Source of the DNA: Chloroflexota bacterium
GTDB lineage: Bacteria > Chloroflexota > Anaerolineae > UBA2200
Direction: 5' to 3'
Assembly: GCA_030607875.1 (NCBI GenBank)
Contig: JAUWJD010000030.1
Coordinates: 1 to 46,022 of the forward strand
Length of the DNA stretch: 46,022 nt
A model generated the notes under the pieces. The model ran no database searches, was not told where the DNA came from, and was given only the letters and a program-made list of their open reading frames with translations. Positions 15,621 through 23,835 of the stretch are shown here, one piece after another (positions within the stretch are counted from its first letter, which is position 1; each line of letters opens with the position of its first letter). A program made the position numbers and the translations under genes.

Positions 15621-17725
15621 CACTCCCTTGGGAGGGTCATGTACGCTTCCACCACCTGCCGGAACAGAGGTGCGGCGTTGCGCCCGCCTTCGCCACCGTG
15701 TTCCAACACAACGGCCACGGCAATCTGTGGATCGTACGCCGGAGCATAGCCCACAAACCAGGCGTGGGGTTCATGGGGTGGAGCTTCCGACGTGCCCGAC
15801 TTGCCGGCCATGGGGATGGTTGCCCCGTAGAAAGCGCGTGACGCCGTGCCGTACGTGACCACGCCCTCCATGGCCCGGCGCACCACCTGCAGGTTCGCGG
15901 GCGAGACAGGCAGTTGCCCCAGCACCTGAGGTGCAGACTCTTGCACAGTGCCCTCCATAACAGAGGTGATACGTTCCACCAGGCGCGGGCGATACAGTGT
16001 GCCGCCATTGGCCACTGCTGCCACCAGGTTGGCCATCTGCAGCGGTGTTGCCAGAACGTCACCCTGCCCGATGGCCATGTTCACTGCGTCGCGCGGCAGC
16101 CACTCCTGTTCCGCGCCGGAGTAATGCGCTGCCTTCCAGTCCGGATCCGGTATGAGGCCGCCGGCCTCGTCCAGGGCATTCAATCCCGTCGGTGCGCCCA
16201 GGCCAAAGCCCCGTGCGTACAGTGCCAGGGCATGGGGATCGCGCTCGTTGAGCGCCTTGCCCACCTCCCAGAAGACGGTGTCGCAGGAGTGAACCAGGCC
16301 ATTCAGGTAGTTCAATGTGCCGTGGCCGCTGCGCAGCCAGCAATAACGCGTGGCGCCATCCGCCACGCCATCCCACCTTCCGGCACAATAGTACGTGTGG
16401 TGCTCGGTCAGGCCCAATACCTCCATGCCGGCGGACATGGTGACGATCTTGAAGGTTGAGCCAGGCGGATAGAGGCCAGCGATGGCCCGATTGAGGAAGG
16501 GGCGCTGCGGATCGTTCAACAGCGCCTGCCGCTGTTCGGTGGTGCCGGTGACGAACACGCCGGGGTCGTATCCGGGATGACTGACCATAGCCAAGACGTC
16601 GCCGTTGTGCACGTCCAGCACGACGATGGAACCGACGTGTGGGCCCAGGATGTCTCTTGCGGCACGCTGCAGTTGCACATCAAGTGTTGTGTGGATGTCG
16701 CGGCTTGGTTGCTCCGGCCGCTCAGCTAGCGTCCAGACAATGCGCCCGTCGGGGCTGATGATGGCCAGAGTACCACCCCGCCTGCCGGACAGGTACTCTT
16801 CGCCCCAACCCTCCAACCCCGAGACGCCCACGTGATCCCCGGAACGGTATCCTTGCGTCTTGAGGCGGGCCAGCGTTTCCGCATTGATCTCACCTATGTA
16901 TCCCACCACATGACCAGCCAGATTGCCCTGAGGGTAGGTTCGGATTGCTTTCTCGCGCCAGGTGATGCCAGGCACCGAGGACAACAATGCCTCGTTGGCC
17001 TGAAGACCTGCGGGCGTTATCTCACCAACAGGCATGAACCAATCCGGTCGGGCGGCATGGGCATACTGGGCCGGGATCTCCTGCTGTGGCAATCCCAGCA
17101 ACAGGCTCAGGACGGACAGGAGCCTGGTTTCGTCCTCGATCTGGCCGGTTACGACGCCGAGTTCGAAAAGCTTCCCTTCCGTGGCCAGCGGTGCGCCCTT
17201 GCGGTCGTAGATGCTGCCCCGCAGTGGCACGTGGGTGAACATGTGCACCAGGTTGTCCCAGACCAACAGGGGAAAGATCGCTTTGGGCGTCCAGTCCACA
17301 GCCCAGTGCTGCCCATCGTAGGAGAGGTCCAAGACGTTCTCCACCTGGAATTGGCCTACCATGAGCGTATCCACGGTCAGGGTGAAGGTAACCTGCGCCG
17401 TGGTGGTCAGAAGACGCTGCACGTTGGCGACGCTGGCAGTCAGGCCGGTCATGGTGGCCTCACCGGCAATGGCCTGGTAGCGCGCCACGAACTTTTCGGC
17501 GGTGATGGATGTCCGAGCAGAGGAGGAGAGCAGGGAATACATGCGCTCGTGGGCGCTGTTCTGCCAGGCACGCAGGTATTCCCGCGCCACGGTTTCCGCT
17601 CCCGCCAGGGATGGCGTGGGTGTTGGCAAAGGCGGTATCGGTGTTGGTGTTGGCTCAGGTTGACAGGCAGACAGTACTACGATCGCGAGCAACAAGACGC
17701 AGCGTAACAGGCGGCGACAGCACAC
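15620..17725 (-). CDS. Penicillin-binding protein, PBP2/MecA-like lipoprotein
   Basis: The 701-residue protein starts at GTG 17725, with a lipoprotein signal (VLSAC, Cys21) and a Thr/Pro linker to about 40. Residues 42-150 form an NTF2-like MecA_N-type domain, then a PBP dimerisation region (about 165-320). The transpeptidase domain holds the three active-site motifs: STFK with nucleophile Ser423 and Lys426, SCD at 480-482 and KSGTSE near 645. It cross-links peptidoglycan strands outside the membrane. The usual class B PBP has a membrane anchor; here a lipid anchor is predicted, as seen in relatives with MecA_N domains. SCD replaces the more common SxN but occurs in some PBPs. Its stop overlaps the start of the MEMO-family gene. 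Confidence 0.92.
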   Translation of the reverse strand: MCCRRLLRCVLLLAIVVLSACQPEPTPTPIPPLPTPTPSLAGAETVAREYLRAWQNSAHERMYSLLSSSARTSITAEKFVARYQAIAGEATMTGLTASVANVQRLLTTTAQVTFTLTVDTLMVGQFQVENVLDLSYDGQHWAVDWTPKAIFPLLVWDNLVHMFTHVPLRGSIYDRKGAPLATEGKLFELGVVTGQIEDETRLLSVLSLLLGLPQQEIPAQYAHAARPDWFMPVGEITPAGLQANEALLSSVPGITWREKAIRTYPQGNLAGHVVGYIGEINAETLARLKTQGYRSGDHVGVSGLEGWGEEYLSGRRGGTLAIISPDGRIVWTLAERPEQPSRDIHTTLDVQLQRAARDILGPHVGSIVVLDVHNGDVLAMVSHPGYDPGVFVTGTTEQRQALLNDPQRPFLNRAIAGLYPPGSTFKIVTMSAGMEVLGLTEHHTYYCAGRWDGVADGATRYCWLRSGHGTLNYLNGLVHSCDTVFWEVGKALNERDPHALALYARGFGLGAPTGLNALDEAGGLIPDPDWKAAHYSGAEQEWLPRDAVNMAIGQGDVLATPLQMANLVAAVANGGTLYRPRLVERITSVMEGTVQESAPQVLGQLPVSPANLQVVRRAMEGVVTYGTASRAFYGATIPMAGKSGTSEAPPHEPHAWFVGYAPAYDPQIAVAVVLEHGGEGGRNAAPLFRQVVEAYMTLPRE

Positions 17726-17762
17726 AGCCTCGAGTCCTTTCTACTGCTTCGTGCATCAACTG

Positions 17763-17880
17763 CCGAAGGGTCCCGCGTTGACGGGATCGCCCAACCCCTT
17801 TGGCTCGATTATCACCTGGAAACGACTGCCCAAGTTTAGCCATCCGGTCGAGCCATCCCGTCGGTGCGGGATCCTTCGGC
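17763..17880. repeat. Inverted pair of CCGAAGG-TCCCG hairpin repeats
   Basis: CCGAAGGGTCCCGC (17763-17776) and GCGGGATCCTTCGG (17867-17880) are inverted copies with one mismatch in 14. Each arm also contains its own small hairpin TCCCG-N6-CGGGA (17771-17786 and 17856-17871). The same core occurs at 40844-40860. Confidence 0.6.
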
Positions 17881-17888
17881 TGTCGCCC

Positions 17889-17950
17889 ACAGGTGCCCAC
17901 GGGTGCCCACGGGGCATGCAGAGCACATGCAGAGCACATGCAGAACACGA
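17889..17950. repeat. Two short tandem repeats
   Basis: A 10-bp unit (GGTGCCCACG) occurs twice starting about 17891. It is followed by three copies of an 11-bp unit (CATGCAGAGCA, last copy with one change) at about 17914-17947. There are too few copies and no spacers, so this is not a CRISPR array. Confidence 0.7.
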
Positions 17951-18088
17951 ACTGTTGACGCAGTACCTTGTATCCATCCAATGCCCCGCTGCTTTCCCAC
18001 ATCGCAATTATACCGTATGCTGGTGGTTTGTGAAAGCGGTTGGTGGGCAGCGGGTCGCGGGTGACGGGTGGCGCTTGTGTTTTACGCC

Positions 18089-19255
18089 TTACGTCTTGGC
18101 CAGCAGTCTGTGCGCCGCCTCAAGCACAGCTTCGGTAGTAATCTCACGCACGCAGGGGTGGTCGGGCAGTTCTTGTGGGGAGTAGTCGAGGCGGTTGCAG
18201 GGGATGCAGTCGCGGTCGGAGGTGAGCACCACGTGCTTTTTGGGCTCGCCCCACGGACCGAATTCCTGGGCGTCTACCGGCCCATAGAGATGCACGGTCG
18301 GCGTTCCCATGGCTACTGCCAGGTGCAGTGGCCCGCAGTCGGGCCCAAGAACCAGGCGCGAGCGCTGGAAGAGGGCCGCAAGCTGGCTCAGGGTAGTATC
18401 ACCGGCAGCGATGATGGGATCAGAGCGCATCCGCGCGTAGACCGCCCAGGCCAAATCGATCTCGTTGCGCCCGCCGGTGACAATGATGTGTGCATGCCAA
18501 CGTTCGAAAAGCGCATCTGCGACCTGGGCGAAGGCTTCAGGCCTCCATCGTTTGACCGGTGCACCCGCACCTGGGTGGATCACGCCTACATGCTCATCCA
18601 CTCCCACACCGTGCTCCGCCAGGTACTGAGCCACAGACTTTGCGTCTTGCTCTGTCACTGTGAATTCGAGCCTCAACGAGTCCCCCGGCGCCTGGCCTCC
18701 AGCCTCTTGTATGGCCTGCTGCACCAGCGTCAGATTCTGTCGCACCTCATGCCGCTCGCTCACGTAGGGAAGGGCCTGGGTCAAGAAGGGCTGGCACTCT
18801 GGGATGGCGTAGCCGAGGCGGCGAGGGATGCCTGCCAGGTAGGTCAGCAGTGCCCCCCACCAATGGTCAAAGCGCAGCACGATGGCCATGTCAAAGCGGC
18901 GTGGTCTGAGCTCCGCAGCCCATTGCTGCAGCGTTCTGTACGGGGCAAGCAAGGAGGCCTTGGGCTTGCGGCTGAAAGCGGGGAATCCGCAGACAATGAT
19001 TTCATCCAGGTGGGGATTGCTCTCCAGCACAGCTTTGCCCCACGGACCGATCATACAGGCCAGGTGAGCGTTGGGAAAGGCTTTGCGCAGCACGCGCAAG
19101 GCGGGCGTGGCGAACAGCAGGTCACCGATGTGATCGGGACGGATCAGCAGGATTCGCGGAGCCGCAGGGAGGGCGGTCTGCCGCCTGAGATGGAAGGGCG
19201 CGCTCAACGTAGCGAAAGCACGCAGCAGCGTCAGGCGCTGCCGGCTAACGTTCAT
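18089..19255 (-). CDS. Glycosyltransferase family 9 (heptosyltransferase-like)
   Basis: The start is placed at ATG 19255, 388 residues, because the longer upstream frame only overlaps the next glycosyltransferase gene. The GT9 features are ILLIRPDHIGDLLFATPALR at the N-terminus, VIHPGAGAPVKRWRPEAFA before the donor domain, and GPDCGPLHLAVAMGTPTVHLYGP split over the nucleotide-sugar site. In LPS bacteria this family adds heptose to core sugar; Chloroflexota generally lack classic LPS, so transfer of some other sugar to a surface glycan is more likely (inference). It overlaps the upstream gene by 11 bp and is the last gene of a three-glycosyltransferase operon. Confidence 0.88.
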   Translation of the reverse strand: MNVSRQRLTLLRAFATLSAPFHLRRQTALPAAPRILLIRPDHIGDLLFATPALRVLRKAFPNAHLACMIGPWGKAVLESNPHLDEIIVCGFPAFSRKPKASLLAPYRTLQQWAAELRPRRFDMAIVLRFDHWWGALLTYLAGIPRRLGYAIPECQPFLTQALPYVSERHEVRQNLTLVQQAIQEAGGQAPGDSLRLEFTVTEQDAKSVAQYLAEHGVGVDEHVGVIHPGAGAPVKRWRPEAFAQVADALFERWHAHIIVTGGRNEIDLAWAVYARMRSDPIIAAGDTTLSQLAALFQRSRLVLGPDCGPLHLAVAMGTPTVHLYGPVDAQEFGPWGEPKKHVVLTSDRDCIPCNRLDYSPQELPDHPCVREITTEAVLEAAHRLLAKT

Positions 19256-20486
19256 AGGCCTGCTCCAGGGGGGCGGTGACCGTTCGCCAGTTGAAATGCC
19301 GGTCCACAAAGGCCCGCGCCGCTCGTCCCAGCTCATCCCGCCGTGCCTGGTCGTCCAGCAAGGCCAGCACCTGCTGTGCAAAGTTGTCTGGGTGGTCAGC
19401 CAGCACGATGTCATGCCCTGGTGTAGCGTGGATGCCTTCGCAGCCCAGGGTGGTGGAGACAACTGCCCTGCCCATAGCCATCGCTTCCAGCACTTTGAGG
19501 CGCGTCCCGCCTCCAGTGAGCAGGGGCACGACGTAGACAGCGGCTGTGGCGATGTATGGGCGCACATCCTCGACAAAGCCGGTTATCGTTACGCCTGGCA
19601 TCTGCTTCAGCGGCGCAAGGCGCGGGTGTGGACTTTTTCCCACGATGTAAAAGTGGGCTTTTGGAGACGCTTGCTGGATGGTGGGCAGTACCTTGGAGAC
19701 AAACCACAGGACAGCGTCCACGTTGGGGCGAAAGTCCATTTTGCCGGTGAATACCAGTGCCCGGTCCCCCAGTGGGGCAGGGGGTACGATGCCTGGCCGG
19801 TAGTCCTGGGTATCTACGCCGTTGGGGACGACAATGGCTCTCAAGCCGTGAACGAGGCGCTCCAGCACGGCTGCATCAGCGGCAGAGCAGGCGATCACCC
19901 GCTGCGCCCGGCGGCAAACCGTGGCCTCGTAGCGGCGCAGTTTCTGCCATTGGATCCACGAATAGAGCGCGCCTACCCAGCGCCGAGGATGGCGAGAGTC
20001 CGTCTCGAAGATACGTTTCTGCAGCAGGTATTCGGCGTTGTGGGCGTCGAACACCCACAGAGGCGCGTCTTTGGCGGCAAGCTGCCTGGCGTAGAGGCCG
20101 TACTGGGCCATTTCCAGGCCCTCTATCTGCACGACCTCAGGGTGCGTGGCCTGCAGCACCTTCTGCAGTTCCTGATCAAAAAGGCTGGAGTACAGCCGAT
20201 GGTGCATGTCTGGCAGCGAGGAGGTCAGGGTAGTCCACAGGCGGCGCCATTTGCTGCGTCCAGGTGTGGGCACTGTGTTCAGGGTGCTGCACAGATCGCG
20301 CAAAGGTCCGAAGTCAATCGTTTGTCCCTGGGCCTCTGAAAACGACAGCAGATGCACCTCGTGCTGCCTGGCCACCTGCCTGATGAGGTTGTAGTTGCGG
20401 ATAGCCGTGCCTTGCTGAGGTGGGTAGGGCAATTGCGGCGTTAGAAAGAGGATTCGTTTGCTCGTGTTTACCGCTTTGTGAGCCAA
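19245..20486 (-). CDS. Glycosyltransferase family 4
   Basis: The 413-residue protein starts at TTG 20486, supported by AAAGGAG eight bases upstream. The N-terminal half has LFLTPQLPYPPQQGTAIRNY, typical of GT4 acceptor domains. The C-terminal half has VFTGKMDFRPNVDAVLWF, GVTITGFVEDVRPYI and the EX7E-like PLLTGGGTRLKVLEAMAMG of the nucleotide-sugar site. It resembles the GT4 enzymes found in exopolysaccharide clusters (EpsH/XrtA-type systems) but exact donor and acceptor are unknown. It acts at the inner face of the membrane. It overlaps the GT9 gene by 11 bp, which supports a joint pathway. Confidence 0.88.
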   Translation of the reverse strand: MAHKAVNTSKRILFLTPQLPYPPQQGTAIRNYNLIRQVARQHEVHLLSFSEAQGQTIDFGPLRDLCSTLNTVPTPGRSKWRRLWTTLTSSLPDMHHRLYSSLFDQELQKVLQATHPEVVQIEGLEMAQYGLYARQLAAKDAPLWVFDAHNAEYLLQKRIFETDSRHPRRWVGALYSWIQWQKLRRYEATVCRRAQRVIACSAADAAVLERLVHGLRAIVVPNGVDTQDYRPGIVPPAPLGDRALVFTGKMDFRPNVDAVLWFVSKVLPTIQQASPKAHFYIVGKSPHPRLAPLKQMPGVTITGFVEDVRPYIATAAVYVVPLLTGGGTRLKVLEAMAMGRAVVSTTLGCEGIHATPGHDIVLADHPDNFAQQVLALLDDQARRDELGRAARAFVDRHFNWRTVTAPLEQAYER

Positions 20487-20560
20487 GTGATGAGCTCCTT
20501 TGCTCGGATCATTGTATCAGAGTAGGGCTCGAGTATCCCAATCGGGTTGGTGCGTGGTGG

Positions 20561-21667
20561 CTACTGTGCCAGTCGGCGGTATATGTCCAGCGTCTCCGAA
20601 GCCGCCTTTCTCCAGGAGAAAAGCCGAGCGCGCTTGAGGCCTTTTTCGATCATCTGCTGGCGAAGGGCTTGGTCTGATAGAAGGCGCCAGCTAGCCACCG
20701 TTATCTCATCCACCTCCCTGGGGTCCACGAGCAAGGCAGCATCCCCGACCACTTCAGGCAATGACGAAGTGTTGGACACCACTACCGGCGTTCCGCAGGC
20801 CATTGCTTCCAAAGGGGGGAGGCCGAATCCCTCGTAGAAGGCTGGGTGAACAAGCACTTGTGCCGCGTTGTACAGCCGCAGCAGATCTTCCGTTGAGACG
20901 CGCCCCAAGAAATGCACATGCTCCTGCAGGTTCAACTCTTGCATCAGCGCGAACACTTTATCGAAAAGCCATCCCTTCTCTCCAGCCAGTACCAGATCCA
21001 CGTCGGCGCGGTAGTTGTCCAGCAACTGTTTGTAGGCTCGGAGCAGCGTAGGCACGTTCTTGCGAGGCTCAATCGTACTCACGAAGAGGACAAAGTCACG
21101 CTGGATAGCAAAGCGCTCCTTCACTCGTTCTACCATTTGCCGGTCTTGCAACGGGCGGTAGATTGGATGTGCTGCCTCATAGACCACCGTGATCTTGTTC
21201 TCTGGCGCGCCAGTCAACTGGACGATGTCCCGCTTCGTACTTTCGGAAACGGCGATGATATAGTCGCACCTGCGCACTGCCTGGTCGATCTGGCCGTAGT
21301 AGCTAGCGCTTTCTGGCGTTAGAAAGTCGGGGTATAGCAGGAAGTTGAGGTCATGGACGGTGATTACGGACTTAAAGTTGCGGCGGAAGGGAGGAATAAA
21401 GTCCGGGCTGTGCAGCACGTCCAGATCTGTTGTGGCAAGTTCCAGCGGCAGCAGCAACTGTTCGAGGCGATGGTGCGGTGGCGTCCACAAGGAACGCTTG
21501 CGGAAATTGGGTTGGTCCACCAACGTGGAGGAATCCTTGCGGCTCTGAAGGATGGTAAAGTCGTCCTCCTGATCAAGGGCAGCAAGCTGCTCCAGCAGGC
21601 GAAGCGTGTATTGGCTGATACCCGCTTGCCTGTAGTAAACGAGCCGCGCGTCTATGCCGACACGCAT
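20561..21667 (-). CDS. Glycosyltransferase family 4 (mannosyltransferase-like)
   Basis: The product has 368 residues from ATG at 21667, with GAGGAC upstream. It begins MRVGIDARLVYYRQAGISQY, the common start of alpha-mannosyltransferase-like GT4 proteins. Later segments are TVHDLNFLLYPDF, VSTIEPRKNVPTLLRAY and HPAFYEGFGLPPLEAMACG, the last with the conserved EX7E-type glutamates. It is likely to add a sugar from a nucleotide donor to a growing surface glycan. It is the first gene of the glycosyltransferase operon; the next gene begins 74 bp later. The donor is not readable from sequence. Confidence 0.9.
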   Translation of the reverse strand: MRVGIDARLVYYRQAGISQYTLRLLEQLAALDQEDDFTILQSRKDSSTLVDQPNFRKRSLWTPPHHRLEQLLLPLELATTDLDVLHSPDFIPPFRRNFKSVITVHDLNFLLYPDFLTPESASYYGQIDQAVRRCDYIIAVSESTKRDIVQLTGAPENKITVVYEAAHPIYRPLQDRQMVERVKERFAIQRDFVLFVSTIEPRKNVPTLLRAYKQLLDNYRADVDLVLAGEKGWLFDKVFALMQELNLQEHVHFLGRVSTEDLLRLYNAAQVLVHPAFYEGFGLPPLEAMACGTPVVVSNTSSLPEVVGDAALLVDPREVDEITVASWRLLSDQALRQQMIEKGLKRARLFSWRKAASETLDIYRRLAQ

Positions 21668-21704
21668 GGAATGGACTGTCCTCCTTTGCTTCCCTCATGA
21701 ACAA

Positions 21705-21736
21705 GCCCCCCACTTCCATATCGAGGAATGGGGGGC
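21705..21736 (-). terminator. GC-rich hairpin between ogt and the glycosyltransferase operon
   Basis: GCCCCCCA-TTCC pairs with GGAA-GTGGGGGGC (one bulged base, loop of seven), followed on the minus strand by TTGTTC. It can end ogt transcripts. It also lies inside the leader of the glycosyltransferase message if the promoter at 21759-21787 is used, so it could act as an attenuator. Confidence 0.6.
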
Positions 21737-21758
21737 AACGATGACCCACTATAAGAAT

Positions 21759-21787
21759 ATTCTACCACGTTATGCCGTAGTCGTCAA
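21759..21787 (-). promoter_or_regulatory. Candidate promoter of the glycosyltransferase operon
   Basis: Minus-strand TTGACG (21787-21782) and TAGAAT (21764-21759) are 17 bp apart, just after the ogt stop. The predicted leader of about 85 nt contains the GC-rich hairpin. Confidence 0.55.
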
Positions 21788-21793
21788 AATGCG

Positions 21794-22306
21794 CTAGGCA
21801 GCCGTTCTGAGCGTCTCCAATTCCAGGAGACGGCGTTTCATATCCAGGCCAGCAGCGAAACCGACCAGTTGGCCATCCTGTCCCACAATGCGATGGCACG
21901 GAACCACGATAGGGAAAGGATTCGTGGCCATCACCCGTCCCACGGCGCGTGCGGCCCTGGGTGATCCGGCCTGACCTGCAACCCAACTGTATGAGCGGAC
22001 CTGTCCGCGAGGGATGGAACGCACAACATTCAAGACGCGAACCTGGAAGTCAGTGGTCTCGTGAAGGTCCAGCGCTTGGTCACGAAAATCCACCTTCTCG
22101 CCCATGAAGTAGCGGCACAGCTTTTTATGGAGGGCAATGAGACCGGGGCTTGTGCCCTGCTGGGCAGCAGGCCACCGATGCAGCAAGGGGGCCAGCGCTT
22201 TCTCCCGTGAGATGGCGGGCAGGGTGATGCCAAGCAGCCCTTCAGATGATGCTGCGATACTTACCCAGCCCCAGGTCGTACAACAGGCGCTTATCGTGAC
22301 GTCCAT
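21794..22306 (-). CDS. ogt: Methylated-DNA--protein-cysteine methyltransferase
   Basis: This 170-residue protein repairs O6-alkylguanine by moving the alkyl group to its own cysteine, a single-use reaction in the cytoplasm. The active-site motif IVVPCHRIV is present with acceptor Cys137. Upstream are the DNA-binding helix residues RAVGRVMATNP, and downstream LVGFAAGLDMKRRLLELE, all typical of Ogt/MGMT. The length is normal for the family. GAGGAG precedes the ATG. It is transcribed away from the phosphatase gene, with its own consensus-like promoter. Confidence 0.93.
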   Translation of the reverse strand: MDVTISACCTTWGWVSIAASSEGLLGITLPAISREKALAPLLHRWPAAQQGTSPGLIALHKKLCRYFMGEKVDFRDQALDLHETTDFQVRVLNVVRSIPRGQVRSYSWVAGQAGSPRAARAVGRVMATNPFPIVVPCHRIVGQDGQLVGFAAGLDMKRRLLELETLRTAA

Positions 22307-22323
22307 GTGACTCCTCTGGCACC

Positions 22324-22351
22324 ATTATAGCCGCTTGCATCTTGCTGTCAA
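22324..22351 (-). promoter_or_regulatory. Promoter of ogt
   Basis: Minus-strand TTGACA (22351-22346) and TATAAT (22329-22324) match consensus with a 16-bp spacer, just upstream of the ogt start. Confidence 0.7.
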
Positions 22352-22431
22352 AAGCACACATGGCCAACGTTTACTCTATCATGCATGGGTTTCAAGGCTT
22401 TTTCAGCTCTCATCGCCGAGATGCGTGCTCT

Positions 22432-22459
22432 TTGAATAGAATCCCAACGTCAGTATAAT
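22432..22459 (+). promoter_or_regulatory. Promoter of the SpoIIE-type phosphatase gene
   Basis: TTGAAT (22432-22437) and TATAAT (22454-22459) are spaced by 16 bp. The start site would lie around 22466, leaving a very short leader before ATG at 22481. Confidence 0.65.
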
Positions 22460-22480
22460 CACCAATGGATGCGAGGACAA

Positions 22481-23206
22481 ATGGAAAACGAACTCGAACT
22501 ACAGGTTGGCGTAGCCAAGACCGCCAAATACGCTACTGGTGAAAGCGGCGACACTCTGGAGATGATTGAGCGGCCACAAGGTGGGCTCTCTCTCGTCTTG
22601 GTGGATGGTCAGCGCAGCGGGCGGGCGGCCAAGCTGATCAGCAACGTGGTAGCACGCAAGGCTGTCTCCTTGCTGGCGGAGGGTGTGCGCGATGGCGCGG
22701 CTGCGCGAGCAGCGCATGACTACCTGCGCGCCCATCGTCGAGGCCAGGTGTCCGCCGAGCTCTGCATCGTTTCGCTCGACCTAGTGACCCGCACCATCGT
22801 AGTCTCACGCAACAGCCATTGTCCCGTGCTGCTGATTGACGAGAGCGGCCTGCACGCGCTCGATGAACCCAGCCAGGCCATTGGGATTTACCCCGGGACA
22901 AAGCCGGTGATCACCGAGGTCCCAGTGGCGTCCAGTATCTGGGTGGTTGCCGTTACCGATGGCGTGCTCGATGCTGGCCGGCGTTTCGGCAAGTCATTTG
23001 ATATTGCGGGTCTGGTTGTCCCGTTTGTCGCGGACCGTGTAGGCGATGCTCCAGCGTTGGCTGACGCTATCTTGGCTGGCGCGATGGAGTTGGAGCAGCG
23101 TCGCCCGCAAGACGACATGAGCGTGCTCGTGTTGGCGCTTGTTCCCAGAGAGCAACTGGATGATGCACGCCGCCTGACAGTCCGCTTTCCCTTGCCGCCC
23201 TTCTAG
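22481..23206 (+). CDS. SpoIIE-type PP2C serine phosphatase-like protein
   Basis: The start is set at ATG 22481, with GCGAGG just before it (an in-frame ATG at 22469 is the alternative), giving 241 residues. The protein is essentially a lone SpoIIE/PP2C domain: LSLVLVDGQRSGRAAKLIS near 40-58 carries the metal-binding Asp-Gly pair, VVAVTDGVLDAGRRFGK carries the second Asp-Gly, and RRPQDDMSVLVLAL near the end gives the Asp-Asp metal ligands. Such phosphatases usually dephosphorylate anti-sigma-factor antagonists. There is no sensory or membrane domain, so input must come from elsewhere. The P-loop gene follows 15 bp later. No STAS or RsbW-like gene is seen in the window. Confidence 0.8.
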   Translation: MENELELQVGVAKTAKYATGESGDTLEMIERPQGGLSLVLVDGQRSGRAAKLISNVVARKAVSLLAEGVRDGAAARAAHDYLRAHRRGQVSAELCIVSLDLVTRTIVVSRNSHCPVLLIDESGLHALDEPSQAIGIYPGTKPVITEVPVASSIWVVAVTDGVLDAGRRFGKSFDIAGLVVPFVADRVGDAPALADAILAGAMELEQRRPQDDMSVLVLALVPREQLDDARRLTVRFPLPPF

Positions 23207-23221
23207 AGGCGCGATGCCATC

Positions 23222-23584
23222 ATGCGTGTAGTCGTGGTCGGGATATGTGGCAGCGGCAAGACGGTGTTGGCCCAGGCGCTGCGTCTCCTGGGTTACGAGG
23301 TGCGCGAGTGCGGGCAGGAGCATTCCGAAGTGCCTCAGATGTGGCAGGTCATCTCAAGGCCTGACGTGCTGATCTATCTGGATGCCAGCGCGGAGGTCAT
23401 ACGCCGCCGGGGACAACGGCACTATGTAGCAGGATACGTAGAAATCCAGCGCCGCCGCCTCGCTCATGCCCAGGCTCACTGTGACTTGTACGTGATGACC
23501 GATGATATGACTGAAGCCCAGGTGCTGGCCCAAGTCTCCGAGTTCCTGGCTCGCTACGCAGCCCCTGAATCACGAGGGGCCTGA
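23222..23584 (+). CDS. Small P-loop NTPase, nucleotide-kinase-like
   Basis: This 120-residue protein begins with a Walker A loop, GICGSGKT (residues 7-14), directly after the first beta strand. A later DASAEVIRRR and RRRLAHAQAHCDLYVMTDD resemble the lid and Asp region of small nucleotide or shikimate-type kinases, but the protein is short for those families. It probably binds and hydrolyses or transfers a nucleotide phosphate; the acceptor is unknown. It lies 15 bp after the SpoIIE-type phosphatase and likely shares its message. Confidence 0.7.
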   Translation: MRVVVVGICGSGKTVLAQALRLLGYEVRECGQEHSEVPQMWQVISRPDVLIYLDASAEVIRRRGQRHYVAGYVEIQRRRLAHAQAHCDLYVMTDDMTEAQVLAQVSEFLARYAAPESRGA

Positions 23585-23721
23585 AAGGTACCCGAAGCAG
23601 TCACCGTGAGCGGCACAGGCCACAGCGGTTCGTCTCGACACAGCTCTCTGCTACGCTTCTGGCCCACTCGACCGGCGCCTTCGTTGAGAATGGGAACGTC
23701 CTATCTCAAGCGGCGCGTGAT

Positions 23722-23750
23722 TTGACAGACAGGTGAGGATTCCCTATAAT
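23722..23750 (+). promoter_or_regulatory. Consensus promoter of secDF
   Basis: TTGACA (23722-23727) and TATAAT (23745-23750) are exactly 17 bp apart. A hairpin with arms CCACACC/GGTGTGG (about 23776-23795) lies in the leader before secD. Confidence 0.8.
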
Positions 23751-23835
23751 CGGGCAATCTGAACAGTGAGCGTCGGCCACACCTGGCATGGGTGTGGCTA
23801 TTATATGCCTGGCAAGGCCGTGGAGGAAGAACTCA

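Larger units (their letters stand above)
17726..18088. other. Repeat-rich spacer between GT9 and the penicillin-binding protein gene
   Basis: About 360 bp without a gene. It contains an inverted pair of hairpin repeats (17763-17880) and two short tandem repeats (17889-17950). On the minus strand these lie in the 5' region of the penicillin-binding protein message or just after the glycosyltransferase operon, so they could act as terminator, leader structure or simple debris. Confidence 0.6.

Noticed and set aside
17889..17950. CRISPR-like short repeats
   Set aside because: Only two or three direct units of 10-11 bp without spacers, and no cas genes in the window.
18089..19576. Longer 495-residue form of the GT9 protein
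   Set aside because: The extra 107 residues overlap the coding region of the upstream GT4 gene and do not resemble GT9; the start at 19255 fits the family length.
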